A stretch of DNA of 64,000 nucleotides from CAYOFF01 sp964403415 (GCA_964403415.1 CAYOFF010000002.1:58007-122006), one strand, 5' to 3'. Shown: positions 30,183 through 41,938, numbered from the stretch's first letter. Program-made: numbers and translations. The notes: generated from the sequence alone by a model not told the origin.

Positions 30183-32735
30183 CTATGACAGATCCTTTAT
30201 ATTAATAAACTTTATTCCTCTATCTACTAGAGCTTGATTATTTTTGATAATATCATCTGCAAAGTTCCATGCTAGGATAAGTATTACGTCTGGTTTTTCA
30301 CTATCAAGAACGTCTTTGCTTTTGATAGGGATATTCACTCCTGGAACTACTTTGTTGTGCTTTAGCGCATTGTCTTCGACAATATACGATATTGTGTCTG
30401 TTGAAAGACCAAAGTAATTTAGCGCTGTAGTTGCTTTTGCAGGAGCCGCATATCATACGATTTTGGGTGATATTTCTTTGAGTTTTTTGAGATTCGCATT
30501 GATATTTTTTTTGACCTGCTCTACTCTACGTCAAAACTCCTGATATGTCTTGTAGTCTTGTAGTCCAAAAACTTTCTCTTGTTTCAAAAATCTTCCAACT
30601 GAGCCGTCAATGTGATTCCCCTGTCTCTGTACATATACTCTGATAGACCCTCCGTGTGTAGAGATATGTTCCACTCTTACGACAGACAATCCTAGCCTAT
30701 TGAAGAAGTTATTGATAGACGTGACAGACCAATAGTTCACATGTTCATGATAAATATTATCAAATGTGAGATCTTTGATGGTATCAAGCAGATACTGCAC
30801 CTCTACGATGAATGTACCGTTTTCTTCGAGGAGCTTAAAGACACTTTTTGCTATTTCCTTGAGTCCGTCTGCATGCGCAAACATGTTTGATGCGGTCACA
30901 AGCGTAGCCTTCCCCCTTGTCTTGATAATCTCATCTACTACTGCATCTGTGAAATACGCATTGATAGTATCAATACCATTCTTCACGGCGATGTCACTTA
31001 TATTCTTTGCGGGCTCTACACCTAGTATTTTTACTCATTGTTCTTTGAGTGGTTTCAAGAAAATACCATCATTGGATCCAATATCAACCACGAGTGTTTT
31101 TTCTGAGAGATCGAACTCTTGGATATATTGTTTTGCAGCCTGCTCAAAGTGATCTCTAAATGATTTTGCTGTTGATGAAACGTATAGATAGTTGTCAAAC
31201 ATCTTGCTTGGAGGAACAACAACTGACAGCTGGCAGTTGTGGCACTCGCTACAGTAGTCCATTTCTAGCGGGAACAACTCTGCTTTATCGGTTACATTGT
31301 CTAGCAAATTATTTGCGAGAGGAGACATACCAAGAGACAGAACTTTCTGCATTCTTGTATTTCCACAGCATCTACACGATTTTTTGTAGTTCGTAAGAAG
31401 TATTTTCTTGAGATCTTCATCAACAATGATACTCGGTAGGGTGTGCTCTCCGTAGTTTTCGTGTTCTCTTTCCCCTCTTACAAGATTCAACAAAATAGAG
31501 TCTTGTGTGAATACCATCGTATGTGCGACATTCGGTTTAGTGACAACCATATCTCCTGCCTGTACAAGCTGTGTAATTAATGGTGCTTTTTCCTCTGCAA
31601 GATCTTGATGTACAGAGATATACTCTCCTGTAATGAGAAGTACCTTTTGCTCTTGCACCGGATGATAGTGATTTGCTCTAATAACGCCTGCCTTAGAGTC
31701 GATATATCAAATCCAGTTAATAGGCTCTGTGAGCTCGTAGTTGCTAATTTTCCCTCTATAATCGATAAATTCTTTGTCTCCTCTTTCGATGTATTCAAGC
31801 TCTGTCCTCTTCATACGTACCGATCGGTTTTTGACCATCTGCTTGATACAATTTCTAAGATTATATCTAAACTTAAACCCTGTATTGAGAAGTTTTTGAT
31901 TGGATAGCGTATATCCTTGATTTGGTATTTCATCTTCTGTAACGATGAGTTCTACATTTGGATTAAACTCTTTGCAGATATCAGCCACCTGTTTTACAGT
32001 TACTGTCTCATCGGTACAGTGGAATATCTCTCTAGAGATATCCTCCTTCTCTGCCATAAATTTCAAACATCTCGCTACATCAAATACTGCTACCACACTC
32101 TTGTACTGTACTCCTCCAGCAAATAATTTGATCGTTCAGTTTTGCGATGTGATTTTTGAGAAAAGATTTGGCATAATACTCAGGCGCGTTGTATCGTTGG
32201 AATAGCCATAATTTGACCCCAGTCTTAGTACAACAAAATTCTTATTAGATCAGATGAGATCTTGCTCTGACTGCACCTTTCATATAGAGTAGGTCAATGT
32301 GGCTGTTGTTGGTACATCCTCAGTAATATCAAATACTGCTGTATCAAATCCTTCGTATACCACATGTGTAGATGGAAAAATAATTTTACAATGATCCGGT
32401 GTGTGTTTAATTATATTCCTCGTTCCATTGATACCGATATCCATAATAAGTTTCTCTTTGTCTCATCCTTCCTGCTGCTTTGTATATGCTACGTCTGTAA
32501 TTCATGCCAAGTGATGTACAATATCTGCATCTCATAGTATTTTCTGCATCAATGTCTCATCCATGATATCTCACTGAATGAAATCGATACCCCAATCTCT
32601 CAACTCTTTAACTCTCTCAGATATAAATCTGTTATCAACTACTAGAATTTTCTTGAATCTAGACTCTCCTGAGTACAATCTAGATAGTTCGGTGCCGATA
32701 TATCCAAGGCCACCTGTAATCACAATCTTCTGCAT
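30183..32735 (-). CDS. Tri-domain fusion: SDR epimerase, cupin, sugar C-methyltransferase
   Basis: One uninterrupted 850-codon frame. Residues 1-305 form an extended SDR (MQKIVITGGLGYIGTEL, VHHLAGITDVAYTKQ, TYSIWK-like Y-x3-K replaced by YSIGK region). Residues about 310-405 are a cupin of the WxcM/FdtA type (RANHYHPVQEQKVLLITGEY, GDMVVTKPNVAHTM). Residues about 440-850 match NDP-hexose C-methyltransferases: Cys-rich zinc site SCRCCGN and CSECHNCQ, SAM motif VVDIGSNDGIFLKPL, NMFAHADG and a C-terminal Rossmann-like domain with VGYAAPAKATTALNYF. Together this suggests one polypeptide that epimerises or reduces and C-methylates a deoxy sugar nucleotide. These activities are normally separate proteins. 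Confidence 0.88.
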
Positions 32736-32758
32736 CTGTACAATCTCGTGAAAGTAAT

Positions 32759-32789
32759 AAAAAAAGGCTTAGCAAGCGTTATCATTGCT
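32759..32789 (-). terminator. Weak terminator-like hairpin
   Basis: On the minus strand AGCAA and TTGCT pair around a 9-nt loop, followed after AAGCC by seven T. The stem is short, so it may be a weak or partial terminator after the CgeB-like gene. Confidence 0.4.
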
Positions 32790-32823
32790 TGTCTTCTATT
32801 TATTTATCTGATATAGTCAATAT

Positions 32824-33834
32824 CTAATCCTCCAAATCCTTGAGAAATCATGCAAAGACATGATTAATCTCAAACCTTGTATCTATTTGTGTATCTTTAT
32901 ATTCACGTGTCAATATGTTATTTATCTTTTCTTCTATTTCGTCTCTATTTTTCCAGGTATAAATTGAAGCCTTACTCTCCGCGAATAACTCCTCGATTTC
33001 CTCTGACCATTCTGTCAGCAACACTCACCCACATCACGGGATCTCCATATTTTTGAGATTCAATGAGTATTTGTCTTGCAAGCGCAAGATATTAAAGTTA
33101 ATCTTTGCAACCTTTACTGCTTTTACAAACTCTTCTCCGTATATTGCGACTCACTGCCATGCTTTCTTGATAGCAGGATCACAAGAACGATCTCGGTTAT
33201 TTCCATATATCTTCACATCAAACTTCTCTGCAATACGTCATAGTATTTGGTCTCTCTTGTGATCTCGTGTTCCGATAAACAAAATATCACATGCGTACTT
33301 TTTGCGATCGTTCTCTGTCACCTGCGTATCTGTTGGCATGAGCTTTTCATCATACCGGCAGGTAATATATGACATCTTCTTTGCTCATGCCGACTCCATC
33401 GTTCTCATGACATACTTCTTGCACGTAAGATGAATGTCATAGTACTTTATTGATTTTATATAGCTCATAGACGTATTGTAGTCTACAAATGGATGGTCAA
33501 GGTTACAGTTAACGAGTTTTACCTTTGGGAATCTTTTTCTCAGTTCTTGAATCGTTGAACTGAAAATATGTGTTCACTTGAAGATAAAGATCACATCAGG
33601 CTGATACTGCTCTATCTGTGCGAATGGGAAAAATAAATTTATCCTCACCATATTGCATAGCAGGTTGAGTCCTCATGCTACTTTGTCCAGGAGCCCTCTC
33701 CATTTATTTTGTGGGAAATATTGTTCGAAAATTTCATATGCCATGACGTCATATCAATTTTTCTCAAATACATGTTTGAAGCTCCATGCTGATTGGCCAT
33801 ATGACATTTCAGCTATGAGAAATATTTTCTTCAT
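32824..33834 (-). CDS. Glycosyltransferase, CgeB-like (GT-B)
   Basis: A 336-residue protein starting MKKIFLIAEMSYGQSAWSFK. DVIFIFKGTHI, DILFIGTRDHKRDQIL, FNILRLQDKYSLNLKNMEIP and GGVLLTEWSEEIEELF are typical of the CgeB/DUF3880-type glycosyltransferases group 1. The 5' end overlaps the stop of the upstream 2H-phosphoesterase-like gene by 22 nt, indicating coupled translation. A terminator-like hairpin follows. Donor sugar unknown. Confidence 0.82.
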
Positions 33835-35018
33835 AGTATATTATATTTAATAAATGTTTCCTGCTGATTAGCTTCTACGAAGTTCATAATAGCTGTACCG
33901 ATAAATATATTATCTGGTTCTACTATTGGATAGCGATCTTGAATTATTTTTGAATACTTTTTGAGCAAGGCAATAATATCTCTAATAGTATCAGGATCAC
34001 TGGTTTTTCATGCAAATTTTGCGATAGTAATATGCGAACCCCAAGTTCATCTTCGATTAGGTAGTACGCGTAGTCCCGTAACTATGTTTTTCAAATGACT
34101 AGTTCAAAGAGGTTGCGTTGCTAAGATTACCGAATCTCACTTAATCATAATTCATAAATTTTTGAACTTAGGCGCACCTTGAGCAGTTATATCTGTCAAT
34201 GCATACGCAATTAATCATGGAGTAAATTCTGTCATATTAGGAGCGTATGTGTCACTGTGTTTCCCATCCACTTTTACCCATTGATTATGTACTAGCGATG
34301 TATGTACCTCATCCGGACCAAATTCTATGCAACTTAATCATATTCTGGATGTAATCTCACATATTTTTTTCGATAATTCTGCTATTAGCATACTAAATTC
34401 TTGAGGATACTGATAACATACATTATCTCGAGATGTTTTATTCGACAGGCTATCAATCGTCAAAGGCAAGGTTTCAGTTTCAGCTTCATCCTCAACTCTT
34501 TGAAACAACCTATATACTCACTCCATATTGGCCTGATATGAAGCAGGAGAATATAAAATAGGTTTCATTTGAGTTACATCTCCCGTTCACATCATTTCAT
34601 ATTGCTTTGCCACAGCATCCTGCATAACAATCGATCATACATATTTTTGAATCATCTCTATCAATATTACTATTTCTTCTTTCCCGACTCCTTCAGCCTG
34701 TAACTGTTTAGAAATAAGATTATATATCCCCTCTAGATCCGCTTCTTTGATGATTTGAGGCCTAGGTATGGATTCATCTTTGAATCAATACATTCCTATA
34801 AGATAAAGAAAATTCAGTATACTTTTTCTAGATAGATGTTCTATTCCGGGAATATTTTCTAGTGCTATTCTTCACTCCAATGCATCATATCCAATTAGCG
34901 CGACCCTCAAAAAAGCTCTCTTTTCTTGAGATAATAAATGTGAATTCGATACTCATAATCCCTCCTTCACTCTTTGCACGACGGATCAACTATCGGTTGG
35001 TGTTTTTTGGGATACCAT
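33813..35018 (-). CDS. 2H-phosphoesterase-like protein (A)
   Basis: A 401-residue protein with the two H-x-(T/S) motifs of the 2H phosphoesterase superfamily: VHTSL (H239-x-S241) and GSHITIA (H329-x-T331), each predicted to end a beta strand and placed about 90 residues apart. The N-terminal 200 residues are helical. It is related to the 379-residue protein at 40653-41792: both share PGIE..., FLYL-x-G-x-YG, MEG and the C-terminal GSHITIAKF/GTHITLGRF block. 2H enzymes cleave or form cyclic phosphates, 2',3' or 3',5'. Start at 35018 keeps one frame for the entire gene; a strong AAGGAGG lies near a different internal ATG (34956) whose frame soon stops. Confidence 0.72.
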
Positions 35019-35102
35019 TGTATCATAAGCAGTACGTAAACATTGCGCCTCTTCATAATATAGAGTTACCTAGGGAAGTCAATATTCTCTACGAAGGCAA
35101 AT

Positions 35103-36836
35103 TTATTTCTTGGGTTGCTGACGCAAAATCACAAAATCCTTTGTCTCTTGAATAATACTATACGAATAGTTTCTCTCAGCATACGTATATATCTGTCCTG
35201 CCAGCATACGATCATAAAATGCTCTCGATGCAAGGAGCTCTGGATACGTAACTGTCTTTTTGTATTCGTCTTCTTTTGTTCTATCCAAGAGTGGCAAATC
35301 CTTGGTCAGTACTATAATATCAGGGGTTTCAAAAAACACATTCCTCGTGGGATCTTTGTACCCCTCTACCATTTCTTGCGTAAAATTGCCGTAGAGTTTT
35401 CTAACACTTTGCGTCTCCATCCCCAGCGATGCATAGTCTACAGGAAGCCCATTTGGCAGTATCATACTCTTTCACGCTAATCATTCTTCTCCTCATATCT
35501 TCTTGAGCTCAGCCTCCACAACACCGGCTATACGGAGAGGCTCAGTATATTTCGCGGTCTGTGTAAGCGTGAGATAGTGCGAAAACTCTCATGTTATAGA
35601 GGGGAATTGCTGCAGTCACTGCATAAGCAGGATGAGACCTAATAGCAGCCACTGCACCCTCTCTTTGTATCCCTGCAACTCCAAAAACAACAACGGCAAA
35701 AACATAGCAGGAAACACATAGTAGTGCTGCCGCTCTTTGTGAATGGCAGTGAGCATATATATACTTGCTAGCAACAACCAGAACAGTGTAAGCATGATGA
35801 TGGGTTGTTTACTTCTCACGCGAATTTCACGATACGTTCCGAGCACTCACATGACTAGCAACAGGACTAAGACCTGCCATCACACGTAATATTTTTGGAT
35901 AACGTTTGTATAAATACTCATCGGAGTGATGCTTGTTGGATCTCCTCCGTGATTTGTCGCATTACTGTAAAGGTCTATGAAGAACTGAGTTTTGATGGCA
36001 TTGAATCCGATAGGATGCAAGACGTATGGATTGAGTAGTACGTACATGACTAGTACACACCCCAAACTACATACTCCATACTTCACCATCTGAGTGAATG
36101 AGAGTCTCTTGGTGAGTCGTCCATACATCAGATACACACCTATCACTGGGACAAAGATAATAGCAGCAAGCTTGGACGCAAGTGCAATACCTACGGCCAC
36201 ACATCACCGCCAAAATCGTCTACTGTAACTGCTCGCGTCTTTCGCAAATAAATACATCGCCAACAATGCAAACGCCGTCATCATATGATCCGGATGAAAC
36301 CAGAACGTATTCTTCCAAAACCCAGTCATTAGCAGCAAGAACCCTGCACCTAGCAGTGCCTGCCATCTAGTAAGACGAAAGCGTAATGTCTCATACACGC
36401 ATATCACTCACATTAGCCCAAAGAGTGTGGACACAAGACGCGGAATAAAAATGAGTGCAGCGTCATTACCGATGAGATGAAATACGTATCACAATATCCC
36501 AGGTATCAGCCAGAATAACCGCCCATATGCATAAAACCCAAATGAGAAAGATCTCATCGGATCAAGTGCAGACCATCCCTGCCGCATACGATCTATGCTA
36601 ATCTGAAATGCATCTTCATCTACATCTCTCAGCACAAGCGTATGGAGATCAAGCGGTTCCTGGAGATTTATTCGAGATGCAATACCTATCACAAGTACTC
36701 CCAAGAGAAGATATGGAGATCGTTGATAGAATTTTTGACGCATATTTTGGAATATATATAAATATATCGCTGCAATGAGTTCCCTTATAGTAAAAAAGAG
36801 TACAAAAAAAAGCCCACAGAACCTCATTATGGGCAT
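35103..36836 (-). CDS. GT-C membrane glycosyltransferase (ArnT/PMT-like)
   Basis: A 577-residue integral membrane protein with 10-12 hydrophobic helices. The first long loop after TM1 carries LQEPLDLHTLVLRDVDEDAF, with the acidic residues expected for GT39/ArnT-type catalysis at the periplasmic face, then FGFYAYGRLFWL and WKNTFWFHPDHM. A soluble C-terminal domain of about 130 residues follows the last helix. It probably transfers a sugar from a polyprenyl-phosphate donor. It lies 22 nt downstream of the HAD gene in the same operon. Confidence 0.82.
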
Positions 36837-36858
36837 TTTGCAAACTAGATATGCATAT

Positions 36859-37575
36859 CTAAAGATCCCTAAAGCTACTAAACACTGTTATTCCATTTTC
36901 AAGTACCTGCTTGGGTCAAACCTCTTTTTTCCGTAAAATATTCGCATTAGGAATTCACGCTCTGCGAGCCCCTTCTACATCTAATCATTCGCTATCCCCC
37001 ATCATGTAGAAATTATCTTTGGGAATCTCTCCTTCTGACACAAATTTTCTCATAGCATGTATAAATATTTTTTCGTCTGGTTTTTCTACTCCTACCTCCT
37101 CAGAGGTCACCACAAATTCAAAGTATTTTGCTATATCCAGTCTCTCTATTTTCTCAAACTGAACCCCCTGCGTAAGGTTTGTTATGATTCCCAAACGCCA
37201 TCATGTATGCAACAACCTTTCCAAGTACTCCCCTGCTCATTCGTAGAGTGTCATATTTTCCAAGAATGTACTCCAAAATAACTTTTCATGTTCTAGTGCA
37301 AGCCCTGGCTGGCTTTTTCATGTAAGTACTTCCAAAGCATGGTGGTAGTATATACCTCTCGAATGACTTGCCCCTTGTCCATGGAGGTCTTTATGTGTAC
37401 GATCTCTTCACTGTTTTAGAGCATCCTCAACGACCGCTAGATTAACATCTAAAATCTCGGCCAAAGATGCCGCCACACGATTATGTGACAGTTTATTTGG
37501 TGTTTCGTAATCATAAAATGTATGATCTAAGTCACAAAGAAGTATGTTCCCCAAACCATTTCCACTTCCTGTCAT
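36859..37575 (-). CDS. HAD-superfamily phosphatase
   Basis: A 238-residue HAD hydrolase: motif I LLCDLDHTFYD (D15, D17), motif II LGIITN, motif III Lys in VEKPDEKIF, motif IV MMGDSEGLDVEGARRAGI. The cap region between motif I and II is helical, as in subfamily IA (phosphoglycolate/sugar-phosphate phosphatases). Likely dephosphorylates a sugar or polyol phosphate for the glycan locus. Two of the motif glycines are UGA. Starts 21 nt after the stop of the 125-residue gene upstream. Confidence 0.88.
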
Positions 37576-37596
37576 TAGTCCGTATATACTAAATAT

Positions 37597-37974
37597 CTAT
37601 GTTTTCTTCGGATACTGTTGCAATTGTGCGTCCTGACTTTTCAGTAGACTTGCTGCTCCATCCGCATCTCATACGTGTATATGCTGAAGATTTGCTGCGA
37701 CAGCTGCTGGATCAGTGATGAGCTTCTGTCATACCGTTATAGCTGGAGTTTCTCCTGCGGCATTTGCATCCTCTGCTGGCATACTATCCGTTCCCGCCCC
37801 TTCTGTCTCATTTCAGGTCAAGATACGAATTACTGATGGTACGATGTTCTCTAGCAAAAACAGTCACGATGCTGTCTTTTGCATGCCTGCTATTTCTGGC
37901 GATTTTTCTGGTGATGTTTCTGCTCACTGCTTGCCGTCTCCACTCACGAGACCTTTAAGAATCTCTAAAACCAT
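37597..37974 (-). CDS. Hypothetical protein, 125 aa
   Basis: ATG to TAG frame with five UGA-Gly codons, rich in Ala, Ser, Pro and Glu; low-complexity in the middle (GAGTDSMPAEDANAAGE) and helical at the C-terminus (AVAANLQHIHVGDADGAASL). It has no strong membrane segment or signal peptide. No family is recognised. Closely spaced before the HAD gene, so co-transcribed. It may be a small structural or anchoring protein. Confidence 0.55.
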
Positions 37975-38016
37975 TTTGTAGTGATGTATGTAAATGCCTC
38001 TTGATTACGGTGATGG

Positions 38017-38040
38017 GATGACGGAGGAGACTCCGCCATC
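38017..38040. repeat. Intergenic hairpin
   Basis: GATGACGGAG and CTCCGCCATC form a 10-bp stem (one mismatch) with a GAGA loop, between two minus-strand genes. No T-run follows, so a processing or regulatory hairpin is more likely than a terminator. Confidence 0.45.
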
Positions 38041-38064
38041 CATGTTTAAGCGGGAATGAGGTTT

Positions 38065-38289
38065 TTAGTATGGCCCGGGGTCTTGGGTTTTAAAAAAAAT
38101 CTGTTTTGTGCTTCCTAATAGGAACGCAACGGCCCAAATTGCCAGCATGATCAGGCCAAATTTTTTTTGCTCTGTCCATTCTTCTTCCCCTATACTCAAT
38201 ATGGCCACGACCAACAGTAGTAGTAGTGCGTGCCCAAACACGAGTAATGAGAGCCCGCTTGCTTTTTTGAATTTCTCTAAGATCTTCAT
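38065..38289 (-). CDS. Small two-helix membrane protein, 74 aa
   Basis: MKILEKFKKASGLSLLVFGH opens a protein with two hydrophobic helices (about 12-33 and 44-60) joined by a charged loop and ending in KTQDPGPY. The basic N-terminus suggests both ends are cytoplasmic. No family is recognised. No UGA codon is used. Confidence 0.6.
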   Translation of the reverse strand: MKILEKFKKASGLSLLVFGHALLLLLVVAILSIGEEEWTEQKKFGLIMLAIWAVAFLLGSTKQIFFKTQDPGPY

Positions 38290-38316
38290 AAGTATATGAG
38301 TTTTTTTATTTAACGT

Positions 38317-38946
38317 TTACTCTCCCCATGCAGCCTTCCATGTATCAATGTGTTCAATGGCTGTCATGATCGCTGTTGGTTCGAAGTTAAGCTGTTTCAT
38401 CTGCTGCACATATGCAGCTATATCATCCGGTCTTCATCGTCTCTCTGGGCACACGAGGCAGGTTTTGTAGCCTCTGAGTAACTCTATCTTCTTAGTATCT
38501 AGAGGGAGGAGTGTTGCCGTATCAATCCATGCCCAGTCAGCCATTCCCCTAAAGTTATCCAAAATTTCAAATGGTTCATATTCGGAAACCCTCACTGCCA
38601 CATCGCGGACACCTTTCTTGGTTGCGTTGTAGAGGTAGGGTGGCTCCACATCGAGCAAGAAGTAGTCTGTTAGTCCATACTGCTTTGCAAGATCCAATAC
38701 CTGTGTCTCGATGCCTGTATTTTTCACGTTGAGGACTACAAGATCATCTTTGTGCTCTTTGCTATATGCTTGCAAAAACTCTTCGTAGGATATCTCTTCT
38801 ACCCATGGTTCGTGAGACATAACAAGATTGAGTTCATTACTTCACTTCGCATGTCCTATCCTGATATCTACCTCTGCACCTACATGGGGTGGTACTTTTT
38901 CTAGTTTCTCTAATCGGTTGACTCTATGTGCGACATATTTGATCAT
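38317..38946 (-). CDS. GDPD/PI-PLC-like phosphodiesterase
   Basis: A 209-residue protein resembling glycerophosphodiester phosphodiesterases: YVAHRVNRLEKL at the N-terminus (His in the HRG-like position), GAEVDIRIG (E-x-D), and LNLVMSHEPW (second His), then DDLVVLNVK and DYFLLDVEPP. The core is shorter than classical GDPD (about 250) and the metal-binding E-x-D and two His are kept. Such genes occur in capsule loci, where they may act on phosphodiester-linked glycan or glycerol-phosphate units. Ends just before the small membrane protein gene. Confidence 0.65.
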
Positions 38947-39044
38947 CGAAGTAGTACGTGTGACAAGTAAAATCTTTCTTTGCCGTTTTGCGCAAGATTA
39001 TTTTCTATACTCTTTTCTGCCCCTAATACAAAGTTTTTGTTGGC

Positions 39045-39854
39045 TTACCCTTTCATCTTGAAGTGATACGGATGGTAAGGAGTAGCTTTGTTGTCTACCA
39101 CTCCGCCCGCATCTGCACCAAGTGCTGCTCTACGCGCCTCATCGTCATTGAACGGCAACTGTCGCACGATCATTCCATCTGTCTCATAGTTACCGTTGAA
39201 ACGATTTTCGTATTTCTGGAGCAACTCAAGTATGGCTGGTCTTAGTTTATCAAATTCTGGTTGTCGTTCAGCAGGAGCGTCGACATCATCCGTGGTAAAT
39301 CTAGGATGCAAACGCCCAATAGATGCGTGTGGTTTGAAAAGGTTTCTTCCCTCGTGATTGCTAAATGGGAATCAGACGTTTATTAAGTTTATCATTGCCG
39401 GTATATTGGTACCAAATGCTTCCGGTGGAAATCCTTCGTAGTTACCCGCTGTTTTATATGGAATACTCTCTGCTACTACACGTGCATGTATTTGTGCAAA
39501 TAACTCTTTTGTGGGCTCATCTACCATCGTGTGAAATTCGAGTAGTCCTCACTTTCCCTCGAGTTCTGTACCTATAATCTCATATGCGAAATTTTTGAAC
39601 TCTCATGCCACTCTTTTAATCGCTTTCAACAACTCTGGCAGATTTCCTGTACGTGCACACATCATCGTAAAGTGTGGTTCATCACGGAAAAATCTTGCAA
39701 ATGCAGGATTGTCTATGATTTGTGCTCACAATAGATCTATAAATGCCTGTTTTGCTCTCCCAATCTTCTCACCGAGCTTCCTTCCAGGATACACCTCTAC
39801 AAAATAATTACTAATCAGTTGCTCTGCTCATGATGGTGTGTTTGTTCCTGCCAT
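39045..39854 (-). CDS. 2H-phosphoesterase-like protein (B)
   Basis: A 269-residue protein with two H-x-(T/S) motifs: EPHFTMM (H61-x-T63) and KPHASIGRL (H176-x-S178), the spacing (about 115) and flanking beta-strand context of 2H phosphoesterases (LigT/ThpR-like fold). It has more similarity to generic 2H enzymes than to proteins A and C. ATG to TAA, four UGA-Gly codons. It lies between the GDPD-like gene and a GT2 gene that ends in a terminator. Confidence 0.65.
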
Positions 39855-39872
39855 AAATGTACAAAAAAGCGT

Positions 39873-39901
39873 AAAAAAAGCTTCCCTTTGCTGAGAAGCT
39901 T
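39873..39901 (-). terminator. Rho-independent terminator
   Basis: On the minus strand AAGCTTC and GAAGCTT pair over 7 bp with a 10-nt loop, followed by a T-run. It ends the GT2 gene immediately upstream of protein B, so B needs read-through or its own promoter. Confidence 0.75.
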
Positions 39902-39934
39902 ATATCTTTCTTCCATATATTGTCAATACGTTCT

Positions 39935-40651
39935 CTACCCTCTTCTCAGCTTCTTTTTTAGTTCTACGCTGAAGCTGAGCGTCCTTTTGATAAACTTTCG
40001 CTTGGCTTTGAGACCTGTATTTCGTGAGGATTCGCCGTGAATTCTCGGAGGAAACACGACATCAAATCTCACGATATTGAGATTTTTTTGGTGCGCCATA
40101 TAGAGTACGTAGAGATCTAGTGCGAAATCATATGGTGCGTCGTCTCCCCACTGTTCGAAAAAACTTTTGTGGAAGACGTTTGGCTGTGCATTTACCTCTC
40201 GCATAGGTGTCATAAGGTAGATAGACTCAAAAATCGCCATTCCATTGCTGAAAAACTGGTCAAATACAGGTCTCCCCTTTCTCCAGCCTTTGACGAAGAG
40301 ATTTTTGGGGTTTCCTGCTGCCTCGATGATATCTAAGGCCTTGAGCACGTCTTTGGGATCAGTCTGCATGTCTGCGTGTGTCCATCCGATATACTCACCA
40401 TCTGCCTCACGCAGACCAGAAAGAATACCAAATCCGTATCATTGGTTCTTTGGTACGGTCACAACTTTTGCAAATGGATACTTGGGTGCAAGCTCCGCAA
40501 GCACCTGCGCTGAGTTATCCAACGCACCGTTGTTGACCATCACGACCTGGATATCTGGTCTTTTGATAGCTTCGTTGAACTTCTCGAGAACAAGCGGAAT
40601 ATTCTTCTCTTCGTTGTAACAAGGGACTACGATGGAGAGCTTATAGGACAT
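39935..40651 (-). CDS. Glycosyltransferase family 2 (GT-A)
   Basis: A 238-residue GT-A enzyme: LSIVVPCYNEEKNIPLVLEK, VVMVNNGALDNSAQVL, and WTHADMQTDPKDV holding the D-x-D metal site. FVKGWRKGRPVFDQFFSN and VFPPRIHGESS resemble dolichol-phosphate-mannose-synthase-like family-2 enzymes. No C-terminal membrane helices, so it is probably a soluble or peripheral enzyme. Start 1 nt before the stop of protein C (coupled). Confidence 0.87.
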
Positions 40652-40652
40652 A

Positions 40653-41792
40653 CTATCCTTGAGGATCAATAGGTAAAAACGGATATGTTTCTTTTTTGAT
40701 GAGCTCAAATGTAGGCGTCTGTGTATTTGGCGTATCTAGATCAAATGTCCCTGTAAACATGGCTTCTGGCATAACGGTTGGGAATTCTTTTTGTAACAGT
40801 ACTGTATACCTGTTCATAACTTCTTGTATACGTTGTACTAGTGATGCATCGGCTGTTCATACAAATCTTCACAATGTAATATGTGTTCATCGTGCCGCTC
40901 TCATTTGTGTTTCTTTTACTTTCTCCTGTGCAATATGCAAGTGGGTTGCATCGCTTGGCATCATCTTGAGAATAACGGTATCTCTACTCGCTGCAATCTC
41001 TCCTGTCGTAAGTATGGGTGCCGTATTCAACACCTCATCATGTGCTGTTAGTGCTATTCACTGGTCATCTTTTCGCGACTTATCATCCGAACTTTTATGA
41101 TTTAGTCATACTGTCGTGTGTATGTTATTGATATCATATGGCACATATTTAACTCATGCCTCTGCTGCTATTCTCCCAATCTCCTCTGAGCACTGCTGGA
41201 GTTTTTCTGTAAATGCGCGCGGGTACTCATATCCTAGAATATGTCATGCCTCTCTCTTCTCTGCTCAGTTGACTTCACGGAAATTTCCAAACGCTCTTCA
41301 AAAAATACCCTCCATTTTCGCTAGATACCCCTGAGGAGTTTGTATGCTAAAAATTTCTTTTTCAAGTTCTGCTGGCGGCATCACCTTCAAACGATTTCTA
41401 TTTTCAGCCGATCATACATAGGTCATCATCCGATACAAAAATGTGTTCTTATCAGCGTCTGTATATCAGAGAGCTGTAAAATGATTTCGTATTGCATCCC
41501 AGAAAACGCTATTTTCATGTTTTTCTGTCCATGCTACTGTAGCACGTTCCTCCTTATCATTGGCAGCTTCATTTACTCAGTATATGCCTACTAAATAAAG
41601 GAAATCTATGGCTTTCCTTGTACCGATTGCTTCCTCTATACCTGGAAGATTTATATCTTCCAAGACATTGATATGCTCTAATCCCTGCAATGTCTTTGCT
41701 AAGTTTCTACCTATCTTTACTGATGTGTCACTTGTTTTGCTCGCTTTAGCTTGGATCTCTCTCAACTGCTCCAGACTCTGAATTTCTACCAT
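40653..41792 (-). CDS. 2H-phosphoesterase-like protein (C)
   Basis: A 379-residue paralogue of protein A. Motifs: NIHTTVG (H225-x-T227) and GTHITLGRF (H304-x-T306), with at least ten UGA-Gly codons. The N-terminal half is helical and shares PGIEE, FLYLVGIYG and KMEG with protein A. The pair with A indicates a duplicated family dedicated to this locus. Function may be cleavage of cyclic phosphates on glycans or nucleotides; this is inference. Its stop almost touches the GT2 start downstream. Confidence 0.72.
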
Positions 41793-41868
41793 TGGTATGT
41801 ATACACATAATAAATAGATACGCCCCTTATATGTTTAATTATATGCTTTGTCAATATATTTTTTGAAG

Positions 41869-41895
41869 AAAAATACCTCGTATTTCGACGAGGTA
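41869..41895 (-). terminator. Rho-independent terminator
   Basis: On the minus strand TACCTCGT and ACGAGGTA form a perfect 8-bp stem with a 6-nt loop, followed by five T. It ends the nucleotidyltransferase gene at 41939. Confidence 0.85.
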
Positions 41896-41938
41896 TGCTG
41901 CTTCACTCCTTAATGCTATAGTCATCTTTTCCTTGACG

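Noticed and set aside
34909..34956. Possible frameshift in the 2H-like gene at an A6/T6 run, because a good AAGGAGG precedes an ATG at 34956 in another frame
   Set aside because: The main frame remains open upstream to an ATG at 35018 with protein-like sequence, so no frameshift is needed.
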